Below, piece by piece: positions 1 to 8,996 of a DNA stretch of 64,000 bases (positions within the stretch are counted from its first letter, which is position 1; each line of letters starts with the position of its first letter). The DNA is from Hyphomicrobium_A sp963722495 (lineage in GTDB: Bacteria > Pseudomonadota > Alphaproteobacteria > Rhizobiales > Hyphomicrobiaceae), in the NCBI GenBank assembly GCA_963722495.1, contig CAVRND010000021.1, positions 124,001-188,000 of the forward strand, in the 5' to 3' direction. The translations under genes and the position numbers were made by a program. The notes beneath the pieces are model-generated. The model saw nothing but the letters and a program-made list of their open reading frames with translations. It searched no databases and had not been told where the DNA came from.

Positions 1-17
1 GCGCTAGGTGTGCGCGC

Positions 18-950
18 ATGAGCGACATGCGTCCCATCCTCATTGCCGGACCGACGGCGAGCGGCAAGTCCGGCCTGGCGTTGCGGCTCGCCGAGCACCT
101 CGGCGGCGTCGTCATCAATGCGGACAGCATGCAGGTGTATCGCGAGCTGCGCATTCTCACGGCGCGCCCGGGACCGGCTGAGGAAGCGCGCGTGCCGCAC
201 GCGCTCTATGGCTTCGTTCCCGGCAACGAGAGCTATTCGGCGGGGCGCTATGCGGCGGACGTGGCGCGCGTGCTCGAAGATGCGCGCCGCGAAGGCCGCC
301 GCCCGATCATCGTCGGCGGCACGGGCCTGTACTTCAAGACGCTCACCGAGGGCTTGTCGCCCATCCCGCCGATTCCCGACGACGTGCGCGCGCATTGGCG
401 CCGCGAGGCGGCCGAGAAGGGCGCCGCGCATCTTCACGATGTGCTCACGGCACGCGATGCGGAAATGGGCGGTCGGCTCGCCAGCGGCGACACGCAGCGC
501 GTCGTGCGCGCGCTCGAGGTGCTGGACGCAACGGGTACGTCGCTTGCCGAATGGCAGCGGCGGCCGCGCGAGCCGGTGCTCGACTTCGCCGACACCATTC
601 CGCTTCTCGTCGCGATCGAGCGCGACGAGCTCGCGCGGCGCATCGATACGCGCTTCGCGCAGATGATGGAGGCGGGCGCGCTGGAAGAGGTGCTGCAACT
701 CAAGGCGCTCGACCTCGACCCGTCGCTGCCGCTGATGACGGCGCTGGGCGTGCGTCCTCTGCTCCGGCACCTCGCCGGCGAGCTGTCGCTCGAGGAGGCG
801 ATCGCCGCCGGGCAGCTCGAGACCCGCCAGTACGCCAAACGGCAGGTCACCTGGGCGCGCGGCAATATGATTGCGTGGCGAGCTGTGTCCGCGCAAGAAA
901 TGCAAACAACAGACGCCGATTTCGTTTCTTTTATTCAGCGCGGTCATTGA
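18..950 (+). CDS. miaA: tRNA dimethylallyltransferase MiaA
   Basis: MiaA transfers a dimethylallyl group to N6 of A37 in tRNAs that read codons beginning with U, acting in the cytoplasm. The 310-residue protein is intact and of normal family length. The N-terminal P-loop GPTASGKS sits at about residues 11-18, followed by the conserved DSMQVYRELRI stretch near residue 37 and GGTGLYF near residue 100, all hallmarks of the IPP transferase family. The ATG at 18 puts the P-loop at the usual distance from the N-terminus. It lies 85 bp upstream of ilvB on the same strand, an arrangement common in Hyphomicrobiales, although no functional link between tRNA modification and valine synthesis is implied. 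Confidence 0.96.
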   Translation: MSDMRPILIAGPTASGKSGLALRLAEHLGGVVINADSMQVYRELRILTARPGPAEEARVPHALYGFVPGNESYSAGRYAADVARVLEDARREGRRPIIVGGTGLYFKTLTEGLSPIPPIPDDVRAHWRREAAEKGAAHLHDVLTARDAEMGGRLASGDTQRVVRALEVLDATGTSLAEWQRRPREPVLDFADTIPLLVAIERDELARRIDTRFAQMMEAGALEEVLQLKALDLDPSLPLMTALGVRPLLRHLAGELSLEEAIAAGQLETRQYAKRQVTWARGNMIAWRAVSAQEMQTTDADFVSFIQRGH

Positions 951-1035
951 CCCTTCAGTATCCCGGCCTTAGGTTCCGCGCCAACGGACTGGCCCGGCTG
1001 CTGCCGCGGCGGGCGCTGAATTCTTGGAGTTGGCA

Positions 1036-2804
1036 ATGGCACGCACGATGACGGGCGCCGAGATGGTGCTCGCGGCGCTCAACGATCAGGGCGTCGAGCA
1101 TATCTTCGGCTATCCCGGCGGCGCCGTGCTGCCGATCTACGACGAGCTGTTCCAGCAGGACAAGATCAAGCCACATCCTCGTGCGCCAGGAAGGCGGCGC
1201 GCTGCATGCGGCGGAGGGCTATGCGCGCTCGACCGGCAAGGTCGGCGTCGCGCTCGTCACGTCCGGCCCCGGCGCCACCAACTGCGGTGACCGGCCTCAC
1301 CGACGCGCTGATGGATTCGATCCCGCTGGTGTGCATCACCGGGCAGGTGCCGACGCACCTCATCGGCAACGACGCGTTCCAGGAATGCGATACGGTCGGC
1401 ATCACGCGGCCCTGCACCAAGCACAACTGGCTGGTGAAGAACGTCAACGACCTGGCGCGCATCCTGCACGAGGCGTTCTACATCGCCAAGGCCGGCCGCC
1501 CCGGCCCGGTCGTGGTCGACATCCCCAAGGACATCCAGTTCGCGTCCGGCAACTACGTCGGCCCGTCGAACATCGCGCACAAGACCTACAAGCCGCGCGT
1601 GAAGCCGGACCAGAACGCCGTGCGCGAGGCCGTCGACCTGATGGCGCGCGCCAAGCGTCCGGTGTTCTACACCGGCGGCGGCGTCATCAATTCCGGGCCC
1701 GAAGGCGAGCCAGATCCTGCGCGAGCTGGTGCGCCTCACCGGCTTTCCCATCACCTCGACGCTGATGGGCCTCGGCGCCTATCCGGCCTCCGACAAGCAG
1801 TGGCTCGGCATGCTCGGCATGCACGGCACGTACGAGGCCAACCTCGCCATGCACGATTGCGACGTGATGATCGCCGTCGGCGCGCGCTTCGACGACCGCA
1901 TCACCGGCCGCATCGACGCCTTCTCGCCGGGCTCGCAGAAGATCCAGATCGACATCGATCCGTCGTCGATCAACAAGAACGTCAAGGTCGACATCCCCAT
2001 CGTCGGCGACGTCGCCTACGCGCTCGAGGACATGCTGCGCATCTGGAAGTCGAAGGCGCCGCAGGTCGACAAGGCGGCGCACAAGGGCTGGTGGAAGCAG
2101 ATCGAGCAGTGGCGGGCGAAGAAGTCGCTCAGCTACAAGAAAGCAGCGCGACGTGATCATGCCGCAGTACGCGGTCGAGCGGCTGTACGCGCTGACCAAG
2201 GACCGCGACGCCTACATCACCACCGAGGTCGGCCAGCACCAGATGTGGGCGGCGCAGTTCTATCATTTCGAGGAGCCGAACCGCTGGATGACCTCCGGCG
2301 GCCTCGGCACCATGGGCTACGGCCTGCCCGCCGCCATCGGCGCGCAGATGGCGCATCCCAAGTCGCTGGTCATCGACATCGCCGGCGACGCCTCGATCCT
2401 GATGAACATCCAGGAGTGCTCGACGGCCGTGCAGTACGATCTGCCGGTGAAGGTGTTCATCCTCAACAACCAGTACATGGGCATGGTGCGCCAGTGGCAG
2501 CAGCTGCTGCACGGCAACCGCCTGTCGCACAGCTACACCGAGAGCCTGCCCGACTTCGTCAAGCTGGCCGAGGCCTACGGCTGGAAGGGCATGCGCTGCG
2601 AGGACCCCGGCCGAGCTCGACGATGCGATCCTGGAGATGATCAACACCAAGGGCCCGGTGATCTTCGACTGCCGCGTCGCGGCGCTCGCCAACTGCTTCC
2701 CGATGATCCCGTCCGGCAAGGCGCACAACGAGATGCTGCTCGGCGACAATACCGACGAGGAAGTCGAGAACGCCATCAGCGCGGAAGGCAAGGTGCTCGT
2801 TTGA
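1036..2804 (+). CDS. ilvB: acetolactate synthase large (catalytic) subunit, frame broken in this consensus
   Basis: This is the thiamine-diphosphate enzyme that condenses pyruvate to acetolactate (or with 2-oxobutyrate to acetohydroxybutyrate), the first common step of valine, leucine and isoleucine synthesis. Seen in order: YPGGAVLPIYDEL near the N-terminus, the catalytic-Glu segment RQEGGAL, the stretch ITGQVPTHLIGNDAFQE, and the ThDP/Mg motif AGDASILMN followed by LNNQYMGMVRQW. The reading frame changes about five times (near 1171, 1284, 1703, 2138 and 2606). Each change is explained by one extra base, and the conserved protein resumes at once, so assembly error is more likely than a pseudogene. 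The ATG at 1036 precedes the typical start ARTMTGAEM. The TGA at 2804 overlaps an ATG; ilvN follows 0.6 kb downstream. Confidence 0.93.
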
Positions 2805-2852
2805 TGCTGCAGGGCGACCACCAGATGGACGTTGCGCGACGGCGCCCGCGGC

Positions 2853-3435
2853 ATGCGCGCGGCGCGTCGCCCGCGTGGCGGTGGCGCTGGCGCGGCCGCC
2901 GTCATCGGCATGAGCACGACCTCGCTCGTCGCCGCGCAGGATCCCAAGTGGGACCAGGTGGAAAACATCAAGGAGGCGGCGACGCGGCTGGCGCAGATGC
3001 AGCGCACGCAAGGCGCGACCAAGGCCTTCGTCTTCATCGACGCCTGCTACCGCACGCACAGCCTGTCGTCGCGAATATACGAAGGCCTTCGAGGCCTGCA
3101 TCGCGCAGGACTATCTCGAGACGCAGGTCCTGGCGCTGATCTATTCGCGCATGTCGCCCGAAGCAGCTGAAGAGGACGGGTGCGCCCGACGCCGCAGATG
3201 CTGGCGGAATCGATGGGGCGGCGCGTCGGCGCGGCCTTCTCCAAGTACAAGATCACCCCCGAGCAGATCGCCACCTTCAAGACGCAACGTCGACGAGCAC
3301 GGCTTCCCGCTGTTCTTCCAGGCGCTGTTCCCCGACGCCAAGATGCCGGTCCCCAAGGTGCTCGACCCGTCGATCCCAGCCCCCGAAAGCGCTCCGAGCG
3401 CACCTTCGGAGAGCGCGCCGTCAGAGAAGAAGTAA
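2853..3435 (+). CDS. putative secreted protein of unknown function between ilvB and ilvN
   Basis: I do not recognise a named family. The product is about 190 residues. It begins with a hydrophobic, Ala-rich segment ending TTSLVAAQ that looks like a signal peptide. A mostly helical, soluble body follows (DPKWDQVENIKEAATRLAQM, then YTKAFEACIAQDYLETQ), and the tail is Pro/Ser-rich and ends SEKK. Two or three cysteines are visible in the body. The frame changes near 2870, 3075, 3165 and 3285, so the exact start (2804, 2832 or 2853) and sequence are uncertain. It lies in the same direction between the two acetolactate synthase subunits, and its stop is 4 bp before the ilvN start. It is therefore probably co-transcribed with ilvBN, but nothing in its sequence suggests an enzymatic role in the pathway. 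Confidence 0.6.
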
Positions 3436-3439
3436 GAAC

Positions 3440-3988
3440 ATGGCCAATCCACTCCCCAAGAGCCACTACGTGGGTCCCGGCGCGGCACAGGCGATCGTCT
3501 CGCGCACGCTGTCGGTGCTGGTCGACAACGAGCCGGGCGTGCTGGCCCGCGTCATCGGGCTGTTCTCCGGGCGCGGCTACAACATCGACTCCCTGACGGT
3601 GACCGAGACCGAGCACGAAAAGCACCTGTCGCGCATCACCATCGTCACCAGCGGCACGCCCGACGTCATCGTGCAGATCAAGCATCAGCTCGAGCGCCTC
3701 GTTCCCGTCCACCGCGTGCGCGACCTGACCGTCGAGGGCGTCGCGCTGGAGCGCGAGCTGGCCCTGATCAAGGTCTCCGGCAAGGGCGAGAAGCGCATCG
3801 AGGCGCTGCGCATCGCCGAGATCTTCCGCGCCAAGGTCGTCGACACCTCGACCGAGCACTTCGTGTTCGAGGTGACCGGCAAGCCCTCGAAGCTCGAGGA
3901 GTTCATCCAGATCATGACCGAGCTCGGGCTTGTCGAAGTGTCGCGGACCGGCATCGCCGCCATTGGCCGCGGGCCTGCGAGCGTCTAA
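3440..3988 (+). CDS. ilvN: acetolactate synthase small (regulatory) subunit
   Basis: This is the regulatory subunit that stimulates the IlvB catalytic subunit and gives feedback inhibition by valine. The 182-residue protein is intact and of standard length. An N-terminal ACT domain is clear: LSVLVDNEPGVLARVIGLFS at about residues 17-36, then GRGYNIDSLTV. The C-terminal half carries the small-subunit domain with EKRIEALRIAEIF and ends GIAAIGRGPASV. The ATG at 3440 follows the previous gene by 4 bp and has an AAGAA-type ribosome binding site, which supports an ilvB-(secreted protein)-ilvN transcript. Its base composition matches its neighbours. Confidence 0.96.
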   Translation: MANPLPKSHYVGPGAAQAIVSRTLSVLVDNEPGVLARVIGLFSGRGYNIDSLTVTETEHEKHLSRITIVTSGTPDVIVQIKHQLERLVPVHRVRDLTVEGVALERELALIKVSGKGEKRIEALRIAEIFRAKVVDTSTEHFVFEVTGKPSKLEEFIQIMTELGLVEVSRTGIAAIGRGPASV

Positions 3989-4009
3989 AGGAGCTGCCAG
4001 AATTCACTG

Positions 4010-4029
4010 CCGGCCTCGATTGGGGCCGG
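4010..4029 (+). terminator. GC hairpin in the ilvN-ilvC gap
   Basis: The 6-bp stem CCGGCC/GGCCGG has an 8-base loop and lies 22 bp after the ilvN stop. A second short hairpin (CGCTGC/GCAGCG) follows near 4050. There is no T-run, so this could be a weak or Rho-assisted terminator, or a processing or regulatory structure in the ilvC 5' leader. Confidence 0.35.
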
Positions 4030-4102
4030 TCCCGCCAAGCGCCGCTGCATCCGCAGCGCCGCCATAGCCGCACAACACCGAGCGAGAAGAACAGAGGAAG
4101 CC

Positions 4103-5126
4103 ATGCGCGTTTATTACGATCGTGATGCCGACATCAATCTCATCAAGGCCAAGAAGGTCGCCATCGTCGGCTACGGCAGCCAGGGCCACGCGCATGCGCT
4201 GAACCTCAAGGATTCCGGCGTCAAGGACGTCGCCATCGCGCTGCGCAAGGGCTCGGCGACGGCCAAGAAGGTCGAGGCCGACGGCCTCAAGGTGATGGCG
4301 GTCGCCGAGGCCGCCAAGTGGGCCGACCTGATGATGATGCTGACGCCCGACGAGCTGCAGGCCGACATCTACAAGGCCGACATCGCCGCCAACATCCGCG
4401 ACGGCGCGGCGATCGCGTTCGCGCACGGCCTCAACGTCCATTTCGGCCTGATCGAGCCGAAGAAGACCGTCGACGTCATCATGGTCGCGCCGAAGGGCCC
4501 GGGCCACACCGTGCGCGGCGAATACCAGAAGGGCGGCGGCGTGCCGTGCCTGATCGCCGTCCACCAGGACGCCACCGGCAACGCCCTCGACCTCGCGCCT
4601 GTCCTACGCCTCCGGCGTCGGCGGCGGCCGCTCGGGCATCATCGAGACCAACTTCCGCGAAGAGTGCGAGACCGACCTGTTCGGCGAGCAGGCCGTGCTG
4701 TGCGGCGGCCTCGTCGAGCTGATCCGCGCCGGCTTCGAGACGCTGGTCGAAGCCGGCTACGCGCCGGAGATGGCCTATTTCGAGTGCCTGCACGAGGTGA
4801 AGCTGATCGTCGACCTGATCTACGAGGGCGGCATCGCCAACATGAACTACTCGATCTCCAACACCGCCGAGTGGGGCGAGTACGTCTCGGGTCCGCGCAT
4901 CATCACGCCGCAGACCAAGGCCGAGATGAAGAGGGTGCTGACGGACATCCAGACCGGCAAGTTCACCTCGGAATGGATGCAGGAGTACAGGGCCGGCGCG
5001 GCGCCGCTTCAAGGCCACGCGCCGCCTGAACGATGAGCACCCGATCGAGGAAGTCGGCGCCAAGCTGCGCGCCATGATGCCGTGGATCAAGGCCAAGACG
5101 AGCTGGTCGACAAGTCGAAGAACTGA
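4103..5126 (+). CDS. ilvC: ketol-acid reductoisomerase, frame broken in this consensus
   Basis: IlvC isomerises and reduces acetolactate or acetohydroxybutyrate to the dihydroxy acid using NADPH and Mg2+, the second step of valine and isoleucine synthesis. The Rossmann motif GYGSQGHAHALNL sits at about residues 24-36. ALRKGS follows, where the cofactor phosphate is read, then FAHGLNVHFG and the C-terminal knotted domain with ECLHEVKLIVDLIYEGG and MNYSISNTAEWG. The product is about 339 residues, the class I length. The frame changes near 4600, 5005 and 5097, each by a single base, after which the conserved sequence resumes and ends ELVDKSKN. It follows ilvN in the same direction and is probably expressed with it. 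Confidence 0.94.
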
Positions 5127-5170
5127 GGCGCGGCTGCAACCAAACCGCCGCAGTCGTGGCGCATACTGGT

Positions 5171-5190
5171 GGCCCCGCCCTTCGGGGGCC
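5171..5190 (+). terminator. hairpin after ilvC
   Basis: The 6-bp GC stem GGCCCC/GGGGCC has an 8-base loop and lies 45 bp after the ilvC stop and 17 bp before the next start. No T-run follows. It is probably the end of the ilv transcript, but it could also sit in the leader of the small gene downstream. Confidence 0.45.
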
Positions 5191-5206
5191 ATCAGGGAGT
5201 TCAGCC

Positions 5207-5434
5207 ATGTTGCGAGTTCTGACGTCCATTGCCATTGCAGCCGTCATCTCGGCTGCGCCGCTGGCGCTGACGGCCGGCACCGCCGACGCCGCCAAGAGCG
5301 CCACCAAGATCTGCAAGCACAAGACGGCAAGCGGCAAGGTGAAGACTTGGCGGTGCGGCGCGGATCAGCCGTGCTGTTCGGCAGAGATGATCAACTACTA
5401 CACGTGTGGATCGAAGACGCTCGGCTGCCTGTAA
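5207..5434 (+). CDS. small Cys-rich secreted peptide
   Basis: The product is 75 residues and does not match a family I recognise. A clear signal peptide covers about residues 1-29: a basic start, the hydrophobic core IAIAAVISAAPLAL, and the cleavage-type end GTADAA. The mature part is only about 46 residues, is Lys-rich, and contains six cysteines (KIC, WRC, the pair PCC, YTC and the penultimate GC). That spacing suggests three disulfides in the periplasm or outside the cell. The ATG at 5207 is preceded by GGGAG. The gene is intact and sits alone between ilvC and a 430-bp gap. It could be a small structural or inhibitor-like protein; I infer no function. Confidence 0.65.
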   Translation: MLRVLTSIAIAAVISAAPLALTAGTADAAKSATKICKHKTASGKVKTWRCGADQPCCSAEMINYYTCGSKTLGCL

Positions 5435-5867
5435 GGGCGCTGGTCGGCTGAAAGACCAGAAGACCCGCGCGGCAGCTTTGGGGAGGTAGCGGGAGGCTAC
5501 AGCCGCGCGAGTCTTCCAGGCGGGAGCTCTGCTGCGAAGCGACGCTTCGCGGTCAGAGCGCGCAAAAAGAAACGGACGGCGGAGAAGCGGGGACCTCCAC
5601 CGTCCGCTCCAGCGGCATCACAGAGTGACGCCGCCGGATTAAAACTCGGGCGCCCGTCCGCAGAAAACCTGCGGCTACGGCGCGTTGACGACGCGAGACG
5701 GCATAGCCTGCGTGCGTGCGGACACGGGCAATTCGTCTACGTGATCGGCTGTACAAGGCGTGTGCAAAGTCCCCCTCGGCACCCTCTTGTTTTCGCACCT
5801 AAGTCCATACCCGCATCGTGGAACGAGCGTGGTTTGTTCACGGCGAAACTAAGATTTCAGTTCGCCG
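5435..5867. other. intergenic region with two small hairpins
   Basis: No convincing gene was found. Two short hairpins are visible: GTAGC/GCTAC around 5486-5500 and CCGCAG/CTGCGG around 5659-5675. Either could belong to a terminator or an untranslated RNA, but there is no further support. Confidence 0.4.
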
Positions 5868-6643
5868 ATGGAATTTGATGGCATGAATTTCGCCGTCTAT
5901 CCGAGGTGCGTGGACACGATGGATTTGCAACCGGTCAGGGAAGAAGGGCGGTGCCCGCGCATTGCGAGCTGCGCCTTCGCGGTCGCCGATTGGCCGTGGC
6001 CGTTCGCGCTGGAGAACGCCGACGCCATCGCCGCCGACTGGGAGCGGCGACAGGCGCAGATACCGCGCCTCTTCGACGGCACCATCTACCTGCTGCGCGA
6101 TCATGCCCTCGTCGGCGAGGAGCTGACCGGCACCTTTTTCAAGACCGACTTCAAGACGCTGCTCTACTGGCGCCACCACCGATCCGCCGAAACGGAGACG
6201 GTGCGCGAGTGCTTCGGATCCTCCGTCATTCGTTCCGCCGAGGGGCACGTTCTGCTCGGGCGGCAGGGGCCGGGCAGCTCAACTCGGGGCGCATCTATCC
6301 GCCGAGCGGACTGATCGACGGCGAAGACGTGCGCGCCGGCGCCATCGACATCGAGGCCAACATTCTGCGCGAGCTCGGCGAGGAAACGGGGCTTGCGCCG
6401 CAAAGCCTTCGCCGCGTGCCCGGCTACGTCGTCACGTTCGTCGGGGTGCAGATTGCGGTCGGCGCCGAATGGCACAGCGCGCTCTCCGCCGAGGAGCTGC
6501 GCGCGCACATGCTCGACCTCATCGGCCGCCAATCCGAGCCCGAGCTCGACGACATCGTCATCGCTCGCACGTGCGCCGACATCGACGAGCGCACCATGCC
6601 GGCGCACGCGTGCGCCTTGCTGCGTTCTCTCTTGCCTGCTTGA
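5868..6643 (+). CDS. NUDIX hydrolase, frame broken once
   Basis: This is a NUDIX-fold hydrolase that would cleave a nucleoside diphosphate linked to another group; the substrate is unknown. The core RELGEETGL of the NUDIX box lies at about residue 170 and is preceded by GLIDGEDVRAGAIDIEA. The spacing differs from the classic GX5EX7REUXEEXGU pattern because the helix before REL is longer and the usual Glu position is not acidic. The N-terminal ~100 residues (ASCAFAVADWPWPFALENAD) are characteristic of a longer family often annotated only as NUDIX hydrolase. The frame shifts near 6278 by one base. Total length is about 258 residues. It is followed at 55 bp by the PhzF-like gene, and the two may be co-transcribed. 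Confidence 0.75.
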
Positions 6644-6697
6644 CCAGCCTCGATAATTGGGCAGAGTGCGCCGGCCTCAATGGGGATAATGGCTCGC

Positions 6698-7609
6698 ATG
6701 GCGTTGCCGCTGTACACGCTCGACGTATTCACCGATCGCCCCTTTTGCGGCAATCCCCTGGCTGTCGTCGGCGAGGCCGATGGGCTGAGCGATGAGCAGA
6801 TGCTGGCCATCGCCCGCGAGCTCAATCTCTCCGAGACCGTGTTCGTGCTGAAGCCGCAGAACCCGGCCCACTCGGCGCGCATCCGCATCTTCACGCCCGT
6901 CCGCGAGCTGCCGTTCGCCGGGCACCCGACCATCGGCACGGCCATCTTGCTGCGCCGGCTTGCGCACGCAGCTCGTCAACGGCGAGCGCGACGCCATCAT
7001 CGTGCTGGAGCAGGCGATCGGCACCGTGCGGGTCGGCGTGCGCCTGCGACCGGGACAAGCGCATTTCGCCGAGTTCGACGCCCCCAAGCTGCCCGAGAAA
7101 GCGGCAACGCCGCCGGCGTCCCGCGATCGCATCGCCGATGCGCTGGCGCTGCTGCCGCGCGAGATCGGCTTTGAGAACCACACCGCGCTTTGCATGACGG
7201 CGGGGAACACGTTCGCCTTTGTGCCGGTGCAAAGCCTCGACGCGATCCGCCGGGCGCGCATCGAGCATGTCCCTGGGCGGAGGCCTTCGGCGACGGCATC
7301 GGCGGCGTTTACCTCTATACGCGCGAGTGCCTGCACAACGGCTCGGCGTTCCATGCGCGCATGTTCGCGCCGCAACTCGGGGTGCCCGAGGATCCGGCGA
7401 CCGGGTCGGCGGCGGTATGTTTCGCCGGCATCGTGCACGACTTCGACGGGGTGACGGACGGGACGCACAAGCGGCTGATCGAGCAGGGTCACGAAATGGG
7501 GCGCCCGAGCACGATCTCGCTGACCCTCGTCGTCTCCGGCGGTCGGCTCGAAACCGTGCGCATCGGCGGCAGCGCCGTCCGCGTCATCGAAGGCACGCTG
7601 GCCGTTTAG
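6698..7609 (+). CDS. PhzF-family isomerase/epimerase-like protein, frame broken
   Basis: This belongs to the PhzF (phenazine biosynthesis PhzF / YddE) family, which has the diaminopimelate-epimerase fold. The family catalyses isomerisations, but most members, including this one, have no known substrate. Visible hallmarks are YTLDVFTDRPFCGNPLAVV at the N-terminus, the catalytic-Glu segment ARELNLSETVFV, LPFAGHPTIGTA, and in the second half VPEDPATGSAAV. Length is about 303 residues, normal for the family. The frame changes near 6957 and 7268 by single bases. ATG 6698 gives the usual start; in-frame ATGs at 6680 and 6689 would add six or three residues. The other phenazine genes are absent, so a role in phenazine synthesis is not supported. 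Confidence 0.85.
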
Positions 7610-7651
7610 GCCACCGCTTGACCTTTGCTAGCCCCGAGAGTTCGGGGACCT

Positions 7652-8464
7652 TCACGACCGGCAGTGGACGCGAAAGGTCACCACCTCCTCCAAGGCGTTA
7701 TGTTTGCCACGACAGATCTCTTCGACGTGCAGGCTAAACGGGGGCTGGTCCAGGTCGATGCCGCGTCCTCGCCCCGTCCTCCAATCCCAGCGGACACCGG
7801 GACCGCTCGGCTTGTCCGGGTTGGCTGGCCCCTCGAGGATCACCGGACGCGCTTCCGTGATATAGACGTGCTCGTACTTGCCGAGCTTCTTCAAGACACG
7901 ACTGACATCGGCGTTGCAAAGGTGCTGCAGGACCTCGCGGACGAGACAAATATCGCCGTCCGGCAGGTCGCCCGCGACGATATCAAGCTCGCGGAAGGAA
8001 GCGCGCGGATCTTGCACGTTCGCCGTATGGGCTTCGATCAGCTCGGGAACGATATCGCAGCCGATGTACTTCACGCTCTCGGTGCGTTCGAGCAATTGAC
8101 GCCCGACAGAAAAATCACCGCACCCAAGATCGACGACCGTCAGCGGTCGATCGCTTTCTCGGCAGCGGCTCTCAATTATTTTCGAGACGCACTCAACGTA
8201 CACATCGGCGCAGGCTCCGCGTGAGCCGGCGCCGGAGAAGAACTCTGCACCCTTCTCCAGGCCCCATTGCCCGCTGCCATAGGCGCCTTGGAACGCTCGC
8301 CGCCGGTGTGCCGCCTCGAACCACTCCGGGAATGCGCGCCCCGCAAGAAGCGATAGCAGTGGTCCGTTCCCTCTATACGGGTCGAGGCGGCGCTGCAGTC
8401 TGGCTGATGTACTTGGAGGCAGCGTCCACGATGCGAGAGTTTTCAAGACCGGTCGCAGTTGCAT
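7652..8464 (-). CDS. class I SAM-dependent methyltransferase
   Basis: This is an intact 270-residue protein with a Rossmann-type methyltransferase domain in its middle. Motif I, VVDLGCGDFSVG, lies at about residues 113-124. IGCDIVPELI follows as the acidic end of beta-2, then ELDIVAGDLPDGDICLVREV and LQHLCNADV as the equivalents of motifs II and III. The first ~90 residues are basic and hydrophobic and contain no signal I can define. The acceptor substrate cannot be inferred. The gene runs opposite to its neighbours, converging with the PhzF-like gene 42 bp away, and appears to be a single-gene unit. The FR/C-rich end EEVVTFRVHCRS is unremarkable. Confidence 0.85.
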   Translation of the reverse strand: MQLRPVLKTLASWTLPPSTSARLQRRLDPYRGNGPLLSLLAGRAFPEWFEAAHRRRAFQGAYGSGQWGLEKGAEFFSGAGSRGACADVYVECVSKIIESRCRESDRPLTVVDLGCGDFSVGRQLLERTESVKYIGCDIVPELIEAHTANVQDPRASFRELDIVAGDLPDGDICLVREVLQHLCNADVSRVLKKLGKYEHVYITEARPVILEGPANPDKPSGPGVRWDWRTGRGRGIDLDQPPFSLHVEEICRGKHNALEEVVTFRVHCRS

Positions 8465-8818
8465 AACTGTTGTCCCCTCATGCCGTCAGCGTTCAAGGTT
8501 GAAGTGTAGGTGGGCGCTACGCCTCAGCCCTCCGGGAGGCGATGCCGGCTGAACGATGCCCGTCCAGGTAAGTTCCATCGGCCCGACCGACCGGTCGATG
8601 CCGAGGTGCGTTGGGCGGCGCGTCCGGTCGACGGGTGCGGCAGCGCCCTGCGGGTCATCGCGGGGAACGTTGGCCGTTTGGGGCGTCGCTAGCGCTTCGC
8701 TAACCGCGAGTTCGGCCCGACTCTCGACCGCACTAGCCTTAATTGAGGCGATGTACTAAGAGTTGGCGCATGCGCCAGAGCATTTGGCATTGACGGCGAT
8801 TGCTTTACCCGCGCGGAG
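8465..8818. other. intergenic region between divergent methyltransferase and leuA leader
   Basis: No convincing coding sequence was found. The region must hold the promoters of the leftward methyltransferase gene and of the rightward leuA unit, but I cannot point to clear -35/-10 boxes. Confidence 0.4.
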
Positions 8819-8925
8819 CTGATCCGCCGCGGCCCCTCGGCGCGTCTTCTTCAGCTTTTGAACCTCCTTAGCAGCCCCTGAGCCTTCGATAGGTTCCGGC
8901 CTCGTCCGGGACCGGCGCTCAGGGG
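8819..8925 (+). promoter_or_regulatory. putative leuA leader peptide and attenuator-type hairpin
   Basis: From 8846 a frame reads Leu-Leu-Gln-Leu-Leu-Asn-Leu-Leu-Ser-Ser-Pro-stop (TGA 8879-8881): six leucines in eleven codons. The stop codon lies inside the left arm of a 9-bp perfect stem, CCCCTGAGC (8875-8883) with GCTCAGGGG (8917-8925). That stem encloses an inner 8-bp hairpin, GGTTCCGG/CCGGGACC (8892-8913). The structure ends 71 bp before the leuA ATG. Leader-peptide attenuation of leucine genes is well known in proteobacteria. The leader start codon is unclear: no ATG is in frame, CTG 8819 is the nearest candidate, and an indel error could hide one. No U-run follows, so control could act on translation or on processing. 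Confidence 0.55.
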
Positions 8926-8996
8926 ATGACAAGTCGAGCAAGCTGATGGTTCAACGCCGCTCCCGAGGAGCCGGCCCCGAGCGAAAGAAGAAGCCG

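Noticed and set aside
1036..2804. Broken ilvB considered as a pseudogene or as programmed frameshifting
   Set aside because: Five shifts in one essential gene, the same kind of shift in dozens of other housekeeping genes, and no slippery sequences or downstream structures. Consensus error explains all of them.
2129..3037. 302-residue open frame on the minus strand across the end of ilvB
   Set aside because: It is antisense to the strongly conserved ThDP-binding region of ilvB and has no recognisable motif.
6698..7609. Phenazine biosynthesis cluster
   Set aside because: Only a PhzF-fold protein is present; no phzA/B/D/E/G relatives are in the window.
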